Origin: Sulfurifustis variabilis
GTDB lineage: Bacteria > Pseudomonadota > Gammaproteobacteria > Acidiferrobacterales > Sulfurifustaceae
Length of the DNA stretch: 64,000 bases
Assembly (NCBI RefSeq): GCF_002355415.1
Contig: NZ_AP014936.1
Coordinates: 2,170,001-2,234,000 of the forward strand
Direction of reading: 5' to 3'
The notes below the pieces were generated by a model that was not told the DNA's origin, made no database searches, and worked only from the letters and a program-made list of their open reading frames with translations. The position numbers and the translations under genes are program-made. Shown piece by piece: positions 38,620 to 47,356 of the stretch. How positions within the stretch are numbered: the first letter of the stretch is position 1; each line of letters starts with the position of its first letter.

Positions 38620-39603
38620 CTAGGCAAGCCGGCTTGCGGCGAGTGCCGCTCCGATGAGCCCGACGCGCGGGTTCAATACGACGTCGACGGGAATCGTGGC
38701 GAGCAGGGCGCTCATGCGTCCCTTGTCGTTGAAGGCCCGGACGAAATCCCCCGTTTGCAGCGCCGGCAGGATCTTCGCGGCGATTCCCCCGGCGATGTAG
38801 ACGCCCCCGCTCGCCAGCACCGTGAGCGCGAGATTTCCGCACTGTGCGCCGTACACGCGTACGAACAACCGCAGCGCTTCGACCGACGCGGGATCGGCGC
38901 CGGCCAGAGCGGCCGCGGTAATCGCCGCCGGCGGGTCATCCGCGTTCAACAGCGCCGGATTTCCGGCGACCCCGCGCGCCTGGAAGAACCCGTACACATT
39001 CACGAGGCCCGGGCCGGACAGGATGCGCTCGTACGAGACGCGCCCGAAGCGAGCGCGCAGATAGCCGAGCAGGTCGATCTGCACCTCGTCGACGGGCGCG
39101 AAGTCCGCGTGGCCGCCCTCCGTCGCCACCGCCTCGTAATAGCCGTTCGCCCAGACCAGCAGTCCCTGCCCCAGCCCGGTGCCTGCACCGATCAGCGCGC
39201 ACGGCGCGCGCGGCTGACGGCGTCCCGGCTGCACCACCGCGAAGTCCTCGGGCCCCAGGGCGGCGATACCGTAGCCGACCGCCTGGAAATCGTTGATGAG
39301 CCGCACGCGCGGAATGCCGAGATCGCGCGCGAGCGCCTCGCTCTCGACTCGCCAGGGAAGGTTAGTGACGTTCGCTGCGGCGCCCTGCGCGGTCGGCCTC
39401 ACGGGGCCCGCGATACCGAAGCACGCCGCCCGCAGGTCGCGCGCTCGCGCGAGCCTCAGGAACTCTTCCGCGAGCGAGAGGAAGCTCGGATATTGCGCGC
39501 TCTCGTAGCGCGCCTCCGCTTCCACGCGGCAAGATGGACCGTCGACCTCGGCGACCTGCAGCAGCACTTTCGTTCCGCCGACGTCTCCGGCCAGCACGCG
39601 CAT
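38620..39603 (-). CDS. glk: Glucokinase
   Basis: Phosphorylates glucose with ATP. 327 aa, ROK-unrelated bacterial Glk type. 'LAGDVGGTKVLLQVAEV' (phosphate-binding), 'LINDFQAVGYGIAAL' with the catalytic Asp, 'IGAGTGLGQGLL' and 'EGGHADFAPVDEVQIDLL'. ATG at 39603 with GAGGA upstream. Closes the glycogen/glucose block and would feed freed glucose into glycolysis. Confidence 0.95.
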   Translation of the reverse strand: MRVLAGDVGGTKVLLQVAEVDGPSCRVEAEARYESAQYPSFLSLAEEFLRLARARDLRAACFGIAGPVRPTAQGAAANVTNLPWRVESEALARDLGIPRVRLINDFQAVGYGIAALGPEDFAVVQPGRRQPRAPCALIGAGTGLGQGLLVWANGYYEAVATEGGHADFAPVDEVQIDLLGYLRARFGRVSYERILSGPGLVNVYGFFQARGVAGNPALLNADDPPAAITAAALAGADPASVEALRLFVRVYGAQCGNLALTVLASGGVYIAGGIAAKILPALQTGDFVRAFNDKGRMSALLATIPVDVVLNPRVGLIGAALAASRLA

Positions 39604-39636
39604 GTGTTCGTTCCTCGGGCTTGCGGTGGATTCGCT

Positions 39637-39666
39637 TTGGTATGATGCGAGGCCCGTTGCTATACT
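39637..39666 (+). promoter_or_regulatory. Promoter of tRNA-Leu
   Basis: TTGGTA (39637-39642), 18-bp spacer, TATACT (39661-39666), with the mature tRNA 5' end at 39678. Confidence 0.5.
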
Positions 39667-39677
39667 GGCAAGCCCGT

Positions 39678-39764
39678 GCCGGGGTGGCGGAACTGGTAGA
39701 CGCGCCGGACTCAAAATCCGGTGGTGGCGACACCGTGTCGGTTCGACTCCGACCCTCGGTACCA
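39678..39764 (+). tRNA. tRNA-Leu (anticodon CAA)
   Basis: 87 nt including an encoded CCA. The acceptor GCCGGGG pairs with CCTCGGT (two G-U type pairs). Anticodon stem CCGGA/TCCGG with loop CTCAAAA places anticodon CAA at 39712-39714, reading UUG. The long variable arm is typical of class II leucine tRNAs. GGTTCGACTCC is the T-loop region. Confidence 0.95.
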
Positions 39765-39861
39765 CTCCTCGTGTTGCCACTGCATGCCGCCTCGCGAACG
39801 CCAATGCCCGGCGCCCCGCCGGGGTCGATGCAGGAGGAAGTCTTTCGGCGAGAGCTGCGGT

Positions 39862-40242
39862 CTAGGCGACCTGGACCGGTATGGCGTTGCGCGTGTGGGT
39901 GATGCGGTTGTGCGCGTCCACGTACACCAGGCGCGGCTCGAACGTGGAAAGCTCGCGCTCCTCCACCTCCGCGTAGGCGCAGATGATCACGATGTCGCCC
40001 GGGCTCGCCCGGTGGGCCGCCGCCCCGTTCACCGAGATGAGGCCGGAGCCGGCCTCCGCACGAATGGCGTAGGTCGCGAAGCGCTCGCCGTTGCGGAGGT
40101 TATACACCTCGACCCGCTCGTACTCGCGGATATCGGCCGCCTCGAGCAGACGGGCGTCGATCGCGACCGAGCCTTCGTAATCGAGCTCGGCGTGGGTCAC
40201 GCGCACGCGGTGCAGCTTCGACTTGAGCAGGGTCCGTCGCAT
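39862..40242 (-). CDS. panD: Aspartate 1-decarboxylase
   Basis: Makes beta-alanine for pantothenate. A pyruvoyl enzyme that self-cleaves between Gly and Ser in 'YEGSVAID' (Ser about residue 25). 126 aa, the same as E. coli PanD, starting '[20 protein letters not shown]' at 40242; an upstream in-frame start (40266) would add eight unneeded residues. Last gene of the pan unit, 31 bp after panC. Confidence 0.96.
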   Translation of the reverse strand: MRRTLLKSKLHRVRVTHAELDYEGSVAIDARLLEAADIREYERVEVYNLRNGERFATYAIRAEAGSGLISVNGAAAHRASPGDIVIICAYAEVEERELSTFEPRLVYVDAHNRITHTRNAIPVQVA

Positions 40243-40273
40243 GCGGGCATTATCCGCCGTCGGCAAGGGGGAT

Positions 40274-41125
40274 TCAAACCGCCCGGCTGAACTCGATATT
40301 GTCGATCAGCCGCGTGCGACCGAGCCAGGCGGCGGCGAGCGCGACGAGCGCCGTGTCGCCCCGTTCAGGCGGCGCGAGGTCCCGCTGACGCCGGACACTC
40401 ACGTATTCCACCCGAAAGCCGGCCGCCGCGAGCGCTTCGATGGCCTCCGCTTCGGCCGGGGCGGTGGCCGCACCCGACGCCACGCGATCGCGGAGCGCGG
40501 TCAGCGCGGCATACAGCCGAGGCGCCGCCGCTCTTTCGCCGGCGGTCAGGTACCGATTGCGGGAGCTCATCGCCAGGCCGTCCGCTTCGCGCACGGTGTC
40601 GACTCCCGCGATCTCGATCGGGAGACCGAGGTCGGCCACCATCAGACGGATGACCAGGAGTTGCTGGTAATCCTTCTTGCCGAAGAGCGCGATATCGGGA
40701 TGAACGAGATTCAGCAGCCGGTTGACCACCGTCGCCACGCCCCGAAAGTGTCCGGGCCGAAACCAGCCGCACAGTATCTCGCTCACTACCGGGACCTCGA
40801 CCTTGGTCATGATCTCCGGTCCGCGCGGGTACATCACATCGTCACCGGGCATGAAAAGGAGATCCGCGCCGGCGCCGGCCAGCGCCGCGCGATCGGCGTC
40901 CGGTGTGCGCGGGTAAGTGGCGTAGTCCTCGTTCGGACCGAACTGCAGGGGATTGACGTAGAGGCTGGCGACCACGGCGTCGGCGCGCCGCCGCGCTTCC
41001 GCGACCAGGCTCAGGTGGCCTTCGTGCAGGTTGCCCATCGTCGGCACGAACGCAACACGCGCGCGCCTCGCACGCAGCGCCCGGACCTCGTCGCGCAGCG
41101 ACGCGACGGTCGCAACCTCGATCAT
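40274..41125 (-). CDS. panC: Pantothenate synthetase
   Basis: Joins pantoate and beta-alanine with ATP. 283 aa. '[16 protein letters not shown]' (His of the HxGH-like ATP site), '[19 protein letters not shown]', '[17 protein letters not shown]' and '[15 protein letters not shown]' (KMSKS equivalent). The ATG at 41125 overlaps the panB stop (ATGA). Confidence 0.97.
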   Translation of the reverse strand: MIEVATVASLRDEVRALRARRARVAFVPTMGNLHEGHLSLVAEARRRADAVVASLYVNPLQFGPNEDYATYPRTPDADRAALAGAGADLLFMPGDDVMYPRGPEIMTKVEVPVVSEILCGWFRPGHFRGVATVVNRLLNLVHPDIALFGKKDYQQLLVIRLMVADLGLPIEIAGVDTVREADGLAMSSRNRYLTAGERAAAPRLYAALTALRDRVASGAATAPAEAEAIEALAAAGFRVEYVSVRRQRDLAPPERGDTALVALAAAWLGRTRLIDNIEFSRAV

Positions 41126-41928
41126 GCCTGGCGGAAGGTGTGCTCGGGGCCCGGAAAGGCGCGCGACTTCACCGCGGCCACGTAGGCCTTCACCGCGTCC
41201 TCGATCGAGGCGCTGCCCGGCATGAAGTTGCGCGCGAACTTCGGCGTCGGCCGCGGGTAGATTCCGAGCATGTCGTAGAGCACGAGCACCTGTCCGTCGC
41301 AGTCGATGCCGGCGCCGATGCCGATCGTCGGGATCGCGAGATCCTGCGTGATCGCCGCCCCGAGCTCGGCCGGCACCGCCTCGAGCACGATCAGGCTCGC
41401 GCCGGCCTGCTCGAGGATCTTCGCCTCGCGCCGCATGCGCTCGGCCGCCTCCTCGCCGCGGCCCTGCACGCGGTAGCCGCCGAGCTGGTGTACCGACTGC
41501 GGCGTGAGGCCGAGGTGCGCGCACACCGGCACGCCGCGCTCGACGAGAAAATGCACCGTCTCGGCCATCGGCTCGCCGCCTTCGAGCTTCACGACGTGCG
41601 CCCCGCCGCGGCGCATGAGCCGCCCGGCGGTCGCGAGCGCCTGCTCGCGGCTCTGCTGATAGCTCATGAACGGCATGTCGACCACGAGCAGCGCCCGCTT
41701 CACGCCGCGCGCGACGCAGGCGTTGTGGTACGTCATTTCGGCCACGCTCACGGGCAGCGTGCTCTCGTGGCCCTGCACCACCATGCCGAGCGAGTCGCCC
41801 ACCATCACGAGGTCCACGCCCGCGCGGTCGAGGAGGCTCGCGAAGCTGTAGTCGTAGGCCGTGAGGCAGGCAATCTTCTCGCCCGCGCGCTTCATGTCCC
41901 GCAGGGTGAGGACGGTGACGGGCTTCAT
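41122..41928 (-). CDS. panB: 3-methyl-2-oxobutanoate hydroxymethyltransferase
   Basis: First committed step of pantothenate synthesis, using methylene-tetrahydrofolate. 268 aa. '[30 protein letters not shown]' region, '[13 protein letters not shown]', '[23 protein letters not shown]' region and '[21 protein letters not shown]'. Start overlaps the upstream kinase stop (ATGA). Confidence 0.97.
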   Translation of the reverse strand: MKPVTVLTLRDMKRAGEKIACLTAYDYSFASLLDRAGVDLVMVGDSLGMVVQGHESTLPVSVAEMTYHNACVARGVKRALLVVDMPFMSYQQSREQALATAGRLMRRGGAHVVKLEGGEPMAETVHFLVERGVPVCAHLGLTPQSVHQLGGYRVQGRGEEAAERMRREAKILEQAGASLIVLEAVPAELGAAITQDLAIPTIGIGAGIDCDGQVLVLYDMLGIYPRPTPKFARNFMPGSASIEDAVKAYVAAVKSRAFPGPEHTFRQA

Positions 41929-42572
41929 GGCGCGACCAGCGGATTGAAGAAGTGGCGGCCGCTGCGCACGCGCGGAATGTACTCGAGCAGCGTCTGGAAA
42001 TCGGCCTCCCGGTCGACGAAGTTGATCTCGGTGGCGTTCACCACGAGCAGCGGCGCCGCGTAGTAATGATGGAAGAACTGCGTGTAGGCATCGACGAGCG
42101 TCTGCAGGTACGCGCGGTCGATGAGCGCTTCGTACGGGATGCCGCGCCGCCGGATCCGCTCCATCAGCACGTCGACCGAGGCCTGGAGAAAGATCACGAG
42201 GTCCGGCTGCGGCAGGTCGAGGCTCATCTGCTGGTAGACCTGCTCGTAGAGCCTGAGCTCGTCGTTATCCAAGTTCGCGCGCGCGAACAGGCGATCCTTG
42301 TCGAGAAGGAAATCGGCGACGAAGCCGGTGCTGAACATGTCGGCCTGCTTGAGCTCCTGGATCTGCCTGGCGCGCTGAAACAGGAAAAAGAGCTGGGTGG
42401 GAAGGGCGTAATGCTTGCGCGAGGCGTAGAACCGCTCGAGAAAGGGGTTCTCCTCCGGCCTCTCCAGCAGCGGTCGCGCGCCGAATATCTCGGCGAGCCG
42501 GCGTGCGAGGCTCGTCTTGCCGACGCCCACCGCGCCCTCCACGACGATGTATCCCGGAAACGTTTTCTGCAT
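41925..42572 (-). CDS. Deoxynucleoside kinase (deoxyadenosine/deoxyguanosine kinase family)
   Basis: 215 aa. P-loop '[16 protein letters not shown]' at the N-terminus, '[13 protein letters not shown]' with the catalytic Glu/Asp area, and '[19 protein letters not shown]' with the LID arginines. It salvages deoxynucleosides by phosphorylation; base preference is not readable. Such a gene next to folK and panBC is common in gammaproteobacteria. Overlaps panB by 4 bp and follows folK by 9 bp. Confidence 0.9.
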   Translation of the reverse strand: MQKTFPGYIVVEGAVGVGKTSLARRLAEIFGARPLLERPEENPFLERFYASRKHYALPTQLFFLFQRARQIQELKQADMFSTGFVADFLLDKDRLFARANLDNDELRLYEQVYQQMSLDLPQPDLVIFLQASVDVLMERIRRRGIPYEALIDRAYLQTLVDAYTQFFHHYYAAPLLVVNATEINFVDREADFQTLLEYIPRVRSGRHFFNPLVAP

Positions 42573-42581
42573 GTTCTTGAA

Positions 42582-43094
42582 TCAAGACGGCGGAACAGTG
42601 GGGCCCTGCACCCGGGACACGCGCTGGTCGGCACACGCACGCAGCAGCTCCTCGACGGCGCCGCGCCCGGGCACGACGAGACCGGGCGCAATTTCGGACA
42701 AAGGATACAGGACGAACGCGCGCTCGTGCAGTCGGGGATGGGGAAGCGCGAGCACGGCGTCGTCGCGACGTTCGTCGCCGTAGAGAAGCAGATCGAGATC
42801 GAGCGTGCGCGGTCCGCCCTTCCGACCGCTGCCGCGATCGCGACCGTGCTTTCGCTCGATTTCGAGCAGTCCCGCGAGCAGCCGCTCCGAAGACAACCCG
42901 GTATCGACGGAACACACGGCATTCACGAAGTCGGGCTGCGCGACCGGTCCGACGGGCGCGCTGCGGTAGAGGGAGGAGCAGCGGACGAGCGTCGTGTGCG
43001 GAAGCGTCCGGAGATCGGCCGTCCCGGTACGCGCTTGCCGTTCGGGATCGTCCATGTTGCTGCCGATCCCGATGTAGGCGCGAACCTGCTTCAT
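42582..43094 (-). CDS. folK: 2-amino-4-hydroxy-6-hydroxymethyldihydropteridine pyrophosphokinase
   Basis: Pyrophosphorylates the pterin precursor of folate. 170 aa. 'AYIGIGSNMDDPERQ' at the start, 'SLYRSAPVGPVAQPDFVNAV', and 'GPRTLDLDLLLYGD' (the metal-binding Asp pair) followed by 'LPHPRLHERAFVLYPL'. The ATG at 43094 overlaps the pcnB stop (ATGA). Confidence 0.96.
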   Translation of the reverse strand: MKQVRAYIGIGSNMDDPERQARTGTADLRTLPHTTLVRCSSLYRSAPVGPVAQPDFVNAVCSVDTGLSSERLLAGLLEIERKHGRDRGSGRKGGPRTLDLDLLLYGDERRDDAVLALPHPRLHERAFVLYPLSEIAPGLVVPGRGAVEELLRACADQRVSRVQGPTVPPS

Positions 43095-44449
43095 TGGGGC
43101 GTGGTGCGCGCCTCGGGCGGCCGCCGGCGCCCACGCCGGCGTCGTCGCCGCTTGCCGGGGCTCGGTGCCGTACCCGCTTCGGCGATCATTTCCCGGCGTC
43201 CGGCCTCGTCGCGCTCCTGGAACCGGGTCCACCAGGAGGCCAGCGCAGGATCCGCTTCGCCACAGTCGGCGCGCAGCACGAGAAAATCGTATGCCGCCCG
43301 GAAGCGCTTGTGCTCCAGCAGGCGAAACGGCTGGTTGCCCGAGCGGCGCTCGAAACGGCTCTGCATGGACCAGATCTCGCGCATCGGCGCGCTGAAGCGC
43401 TTCGGAATCGTGACGTGCTTGAGCTGCTCGCGGAGGACGCGCTCGGCGGCGCGCTCGAGCGCCTCGTTCGAGCGCATTCCGCGGGAGGCGAGCGTAGCCG
43501 TCTCCTGCCGGACCGGCTCCCACAGCAGCGCCGCGAACAGAAACGCGGGCGTCACGGGCTTGTCCTCCGCGACCCGCGCGTCCGTGTTCGCCAGCGCCTT
43601 GGGCACGAGTGTCAGCGGGAAGTGCTGCTCTTCGACCTCGAGGCTGCGCTCGGTGAGCGGGAACAGGAATCCGAAGAGGCCGTGCGTGCGCATCAGCTCG
43701 TATGTCTCGACCGCGTAGCCGCCCTGAAAGAGCTTCAGCACCTCCTCGAACATGCGCGCGGGCGGCACATTCAGAAGGAGCGGACCGAGGTCCCGGATCG
43801 GCGCCCCCGTGCGATCCTCCAGCCTGAAGCCGAGCTTCGCGGCGAAACGTATCGCGCGCAGCATCCGCACCGGATCCTCCCGGTAGCGCGTGACCGGGTC
43901 GCCGATCATGCGCAACACGCCCTTTTTGAGGTCGGCTACACCGCCCACGTAGTCGATAACACTGAAGTCGCGGATGTCGTAGTACAGCGCGTTCACCGTG
44001 AAGTCGCGCCGGCGCGCGTCCTCCTCCCGCGTACCGAAAACGTTGTGATCGTGCGTTTCCGCCGACTCACCCTCGAGGCCCGGCGGGGGCGCGGCGCGGA
44101 ACGTCGCGACTTCCACGATTTCGCGGCCGAAGCGCACGTGCGCCAGTCGGAATCGGCGACCGATCAGACGCGCATTACCGAACAGCTTCCTGATTTCTTC
44201 CGGGCGTGCGTCGGTGACGACGTCGAAGTCCTTCGGCTCGCGGCCGAGCATGAGGTCCCGCACGCAACCGCCCACGAGCAGGCTCGCGTAGCCCGCCTCC
44301 TTCAGCCGGTTCAGGACCTTGAGCGCGTTTTCGCTGATGAGCGCGCGGGAAATGGGATGTTCTGCGCGCGGAATGATGAAGGGCTCGCTAATTTTCGCCT
44401 TACCCTGTGCTGTGTTCGACCGTGCACGCCGGACCGACGGACCGGCCAT
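43091..44449 (-). CDS. pcnB: Poly(A) polymerase I
   Basis: Adds 3' A tails that promote RNA decay. 452 aa from the ATG at 44449. 'LLVGGCVRDLMLGREPKDFDVVTDA' region holds the class II nucleotidyltransferase GG...DxD site (about residues 55-80). 'RRDFTVNALYYDIRDFSVIDYVGG' and 'DPVRMLRAIRFAAKLGF' are standard. The C-terminus is very Arg-rich ('PGKRRRRRRGRRRP'), as in PcnB rather than CCA-adding enzymes. An alternative ATG at 44488 would add 13 residues. First gene of the folK-dNK-pan unit. Confidence 0.94.
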   Translation of the reverse strand: MAGPSVRRARSNTAQGKAKISEPFIIPRAEHPISRALISENALKVLNRLKEAGYASLLVGGCVRDLMLGREPKDFDVVTDARPEEIRKLFGNARLIGRRFRLAHVRFGREIVEVATFRAAPPPGLEGESAETHDHNVFGTREEDARRRDFTVNALYYDIRDFSVIDYVGGVADLKKGVLRMIGDPVTRYREDPVRMLRAIRFAAKLGFRLEDRTGAPIRDLGPLLLNVPPARMFEEVLKLFQGGYAVETYELMRTHGLFGFLFPLTERSLEVEEQHFPLTLVPKALANTDARVAEDKPVTPAFLFAALLWEPVRQETATLASRGMRSNEALERAAERVLREQLKHVTIPKRFSAPMREIWSMQSRFERRSGNQPFRLLEHKRFRAAYDFLVLRADCGEADPALASWWTRFQERDEAGRREMIAEAGTAPSPGKRRRRRRGRRRPPEARTTPQ

Positions 44450-44583
44450 GATGCCATCGCGGCAACGGGCGGAATCGATGCGACCCATGCCGTCGTACCC
44501 GAAAAACCGGCGTGCCTCCTCTTCCTTCGCGCCGCGCGACTCCGCGAACCGCAAAAACCCGCCTCGCTGCACGCGGTTCGCGG

Positions 44584-44611
44584 TTGTGAAATCCCGGGCG
44601 GCCCGTATAAT
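44584..44611 (+). promoter_or_regulatory. Promoter of tRNA-Glu
   Basis: TTGTGA (44584-44589), 16-bp spacer, perfect TATAAT (44606-44611), 40 bp before the tRNA 5' end. Confidence 0.7.
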
Positions 44612-44650
44612 AGCACCGCTTTCACACCGCCGTTTACGCGGGCATCCCGC

Positions 44651-44726
44651 GCTCCCTTCGTCTAGTGGCCTAGGACGCTGGCCTCTCACGCCGGTAACAG
44701 GGGTTCGAGTCCCCTAGGGAGCGCCA
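44651..44726 (+). tRNA. tRNA-Glu (anticodon CTC)
   Basis: 76 nt including CCA. The acceptor GCTCCCT pairs perfectly with AGGGAGC. Anticodon loop CCTCTCAC region gives CTC at 44685-44687, reading GAG. T-arm GGGTTCGAGTCCC. The last 16 bases are repeated at 44843-44858. Confidence 0.95.
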
Positions 44727-44902
44727 CCTCGCCGTCCATGGCGCCACCTTGCGACCTCGCTGAACTCCGGCCCGCACGTCCGTGTGCGGGCGCTCGGCGG
44801 CGCGGACACACGTTAAGTGTGTCCGCAAGCGCCCCGCCTCGCCCCCTAGGGAGCGCCACCTCGCCGTCCATGGCGCCACCTTGCGATCTCGCTGAACTCC
44901 GG
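44711..44902. repeat. Direct duplication of the tRNA-Glu 3' end and its downstream flank around a double-hairpin element
   Basis: 44711-44770 is repeated at 44843-44902 (60 bp, one mismatch, offset 132 bp). Each copy carries the last 16 bases of tRNA-Glu plus 44 bp of downstream DNA. The 72-bp element fills the space between them exactly. The remaining gap to the next gene (44903-45031) shows no gene; it has a T6 run near 45019. Confidence 0.9.
44771..44842. repeat. 72-bp double-hairpin repeat element, copy 2
   Basis: Same design as 30614-30685: CCCGCAC/GTGCGGG hairpin, then GCGGACACAC / GTGTGTCCGC (10 bp) with loop GTTAA. Relative to copy 1, an A-T pair has become G-C and a G-C pair C-G in the second stem, so pairing is preserved. 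Confidence 0.85.
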
Positions 44903-45031
44903 GCTCGGGGCAAGGGGGTGCCGTGGTCCGGGAGGAGCCAGGGATCACCGCGCTGCCTGCACGGCCTGCGACTTGAACCTGGCGGTCGTCAACCCCAGAT
45001 TCGCGCGTAACCCCAATTTTTTGAGCTCGCC

Positions 45032-45916
45032 ATGGCCGATTCGCCCTTCATCGCCGACGTCACCCAGTCCGATTTTGCTGCCCGCGTCGTGGAAAAATCG
45101 CACGAGGTGCCGGTATTGGTGGACTTCTGGGCAGCCTGGTGCGGCCCCTGTCAGATGCTGATGCCGGTGCTCGCCCGGCTGGCGGGCGAGTATCAAGGCA
45201 AGTTCCTGCTCGCGAAGGTGAATACCGACGTGGAGCAGGCGCTGGCCCTTGAGTACGGCGTGCGCAGCCTGCCGACGGTCAAACTCTTCCGGCACGGGCA
45301 AGTGGTCGGCGAATTCATGGGCGTCCAGCCGGAGTCGGCGATCCGGACCCTGATCGACCGGTTCGTTCCGCGCGAGGCGGACAGCGTCATCGAGCGCGCC
45401 GACGCGCTGGCTGCGCAGGGTCGCACCCGGGAAGGACTTGCTCTGCTGCGCGCGGGCCTTTCCGGGGACCCGCAGTACGCACCGATCCGGTTCGCGCTCG
45501 CCCGACTGCTGCTGACTCCGGACGACGCGGCCGGGCTGAGTGCGCGAATCGAGGAGGCGGAACAGGTGCTCGGCGGCCTCCCGCTCGATCGCGCAAGCGA
45601 TCCGGAAACCATCGGCTTGCGCGCCCGGCTCGACCTGCTTCGCGCCGTCGCGGACGCGCCGACTCCGGCCGAGCTCGAGAAAACGCTGGCCGACGACCCG
45701 GGCAATCAGGATGCCCGCTACCGGCTGAGCGCGTGGCGCGTATTGTCCGGAGACTACGAGCAGGCGATGGAAGGCTTATTGGAAATCGTCCGGCGGGATC
45801 GGACCTTCCGGGACGATGGCGCCCGAAAGACCCTGGTCTCCGTGTTCAACCTGCTCGGACAGCAGCATCCCCTGGTGCCCAAGTACCGGGCGCGACTCTC
45901 GAGCGCCCTTAATTAA
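45032..45916 (+). CDS. cnoX: CnoX (YbbN)-like thioredoxin-TPR protein
   Basis: 294 aa. Thioredoxin domain (about residues 1-112) with a complete redox site 'WAAWCGPCQML', then a TPR-like helical half (about 115-290, 'ALLRAGLSGDPQYAPIRFALARLLL'). Family members combine holdase chaperone and redox protection and hand clients to GroEL/DnaK. The E. coli protein has lost the first Cys of CxxC; this one keeps both, so it could also reduce disulfides. Transcribed alone after the repeat region. Confidence 0.88.
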   Translation: MADSPFIADVTQSDFAARVVEKSHEVPVLVDFWAAWCGPCQMLMPVLARLAGEYQGKFLLAKVNTDVEQALALEYGVRSLPTVKLFRHGQVVGEFMGVQPESAIRTLIDRFVPREADSVIERADALAAQGRTREGLALLRAGLSGDPQYAPIRFALARLLLTPDDAAGLSARIEEAEQVLGGLPLDRASDPETIGLRARLDLLRAVADAPTPAELEKTLADDPGNQDARYRLSAWRVLSGDYEQAMEGLLEIVRRDRTFRDDGARKTLVSVFNLLGQQHPLVPKYRARLSSALN

Positions 45917-45943
45917 TTAACTTGGGGAGCCGGGCGCACGCGC

Positions 45944-46591
45944 TCATTCGCGGGCGCCGGAGGCCTGAAGCATCTGCACGACGCGGGTGAAGCCGCCCCG
46001 CGTCGCCATGGCCAGCGCCGTCTCGCCGTTACGGTCCTTCATCGCGGGATCCGCCCCGTGGTCGAGCAGGATCTGCACGATGTCGCCGTACCCCTTGTAC
46101 GCCGCCGCCATGAGGGGCGTCTTCCCGGTCACGGTGCGCGTGTTGACGTTCACGCCCTGTTTGAGAAGCGTCTGAACGACCGGAATACGGCCCTTGAGGA
46201 TTGCCGTGAAAAGCGCCGCTGCGCCATGCGCGCTCGGCGAGCGGCCGGATCGGTCGAGACCGGCCGGAAGCTTCCAGATCCGGTTGCTGAGGGAGATCAC
46301 CACCATCGCGACCAGGCCGAGCAGCATGATCTGCGGATCGACGCCGAACTCTTTTGCGATTTCCTCCGGCAGGTTGGCCCCGATCGCGAGGAACACCACG
46401 ACGAGCAGCAAGGCGAACTTGAGGTAGCGCACGAGCGCCACGCCGACGACAGCGATCAGGCCTCCGAGGAAATAGCGGCTATCGAGGCTGAGCGCGTCGG
46501 TCCAGGCTGTCGGAAGATTGGCGCCGATGGCGAGCAGCGCCACGAGGGAAACGAGAATCCAGTCGCGCGAGCTTTCTTTCAGCAGGACCAT
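45944..46591 (-). CDS. Four-helix membrane protein with C-terminal ankyrin repeats
   Basis: 215 aa. Four hydrophobic segments within residues 10-105; 'LLAIGANLPTAW' and 'FLAIGANLPEEI' show that the two helix pairs are internally repeated. Three ankyrin repeats follow (about 118-215: 'GKTPLMAAAYKGYGDIVQILLDHGADP', 'GETALAMATRGGFTRVVQML'), presumably cytoplasmic and protein-binding. No known family for the combination. Tail-to-tail with cnoX. Confidence 0.82.
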   Translation of the reverse strand: MVLLKESSRDWILVSLVALLAIGANLPTAWTDALSLDSRYFLGGLIAVVGVALVRYLKFALLLVVVFLAIGANLPEEIAKEFGVDPQIMLLGLVAMVVISLSNRIWKLPAGLDRSGRSPSAHGAAALFTAILKGRIPVVQTLLKQGVNVNTRTVTGKTPLMAAAYKGYGDIVQILLDHGADPAMKDRNGETALAMATRGGFTRVVQMLQASGARE

Positions 46592-46671
46592 CGGCTCCCC
46601 CTACAGGCATGTTTCGGTGACGCGGACCGAGGTGGGTGAATTCTAACAGAGACAATCGGGGCATCGAATAC

Positions 46672-47352
46672 TCAAGCGAGGACGCGACCGAGGAACCGGC
46701 CTATGTCCCGGATCTCCTGGTAGCTGACGGTGTGTTCGATGTCGTAGGGATGCCACTCGAGCGCATATCCGTTCGCCCGCAGGGCGTCGCGCGCGAGCTC
46801 GCCCACGGCGAACGGCACGACCGGATCCCGCCGGCCGTGCGCGAGCAGCAGCGGCAGATCGCGGGTCGCCGGCGCTGCGCCGTGCAGGAGGTCGTCCATG
46901 AACGGCATGGGCGCGGACAGCGCGACCACACCCGCCGGTCGCGGGGCGTGGCGCAAGCCGGCGTGCAGCGCCACGGTTCCGCCCTGAGAAAAGCCGGCGA
47001 GGACGATACGGCCCATGGGAATACCGCGCTCCTCCTCGCGTGCGACGATCGCGTGGACCAGGTCCACGGACTCGCCGATGTGCGCCGCGTTCTGCGCGAA
47101 CCCGCGCGGGCCGAACCCCACGTCGTACCAGGCGCGCATCACGAAGCCGTTGTTGATCGTCACCGGACGGAAGGGGGCATGGGGGAAGACGAAACGCACG
47201 GCCGGGGACGCGGGCAGACCGAGCTCGGGCACGATGCCCTCGAAGTCGTGGCCGTCCGCGCCGAGCCCGTGGAGCCAGATGACCGCCGCCGAAGGATGCG
47301 GTCCGGTCTCGATCTCGACGGGCTCGTCCCCCTCCGTCGCGATGCCGCTCAT
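46672..47352 (-). CDS. Carboxylesterase/phospholipase (alpha/beta hydrolase, YpfH-like)
   Basis: 226 aa. 'AAVIWLHGLGADGHDFEGIVPEL' oxyanion region, nucleophile Ser in 'VLAGFSQGGTVAL' (about residue 118), Asp in 'LLAHGRRDPVVPFAVG' and His in 'YDIEHTVSYQE'. Catalytic triad complete; natural substrate unknown. Starts 4 bp after queD. Confidence 0.92.
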   Translation of the reverse strand: MSGIATEGDEPVEIETGPHPSAAVIWLHGLGADGHDFEGIVPELGLPASPAVRFVFPHAPFRPVTINNGFVMRAWYDVGFGPRGFAQNAAHIGESVDLVHAIVAREEERGIPMGRIVLAGFSQGGTVALHAGLRHAPRPAGVVALSAPMPFMDDLLHGAAPATRDLPLLLAHGRRDPVVPFAVGELARDALRANGYALEWHPYDIEHTVSYQEIRDIGRFLGRVLA

Positions 47353-47356
47353 GCGC

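Noticed and set aside
44843-44858. Second tRNA-Glu after the first
   Set aside because: Only the last 16 bases of the tRNA are repeated; no anticodon or D arm is present.
44711-44902. Integrated element with attL/attR at tRNA-Glu
   Set aside because: Only 72 bp lie between the repeats and they hold no integrase or gene; the repeated part extends 44 bp beyond the tRNA, unlike a phage att core.
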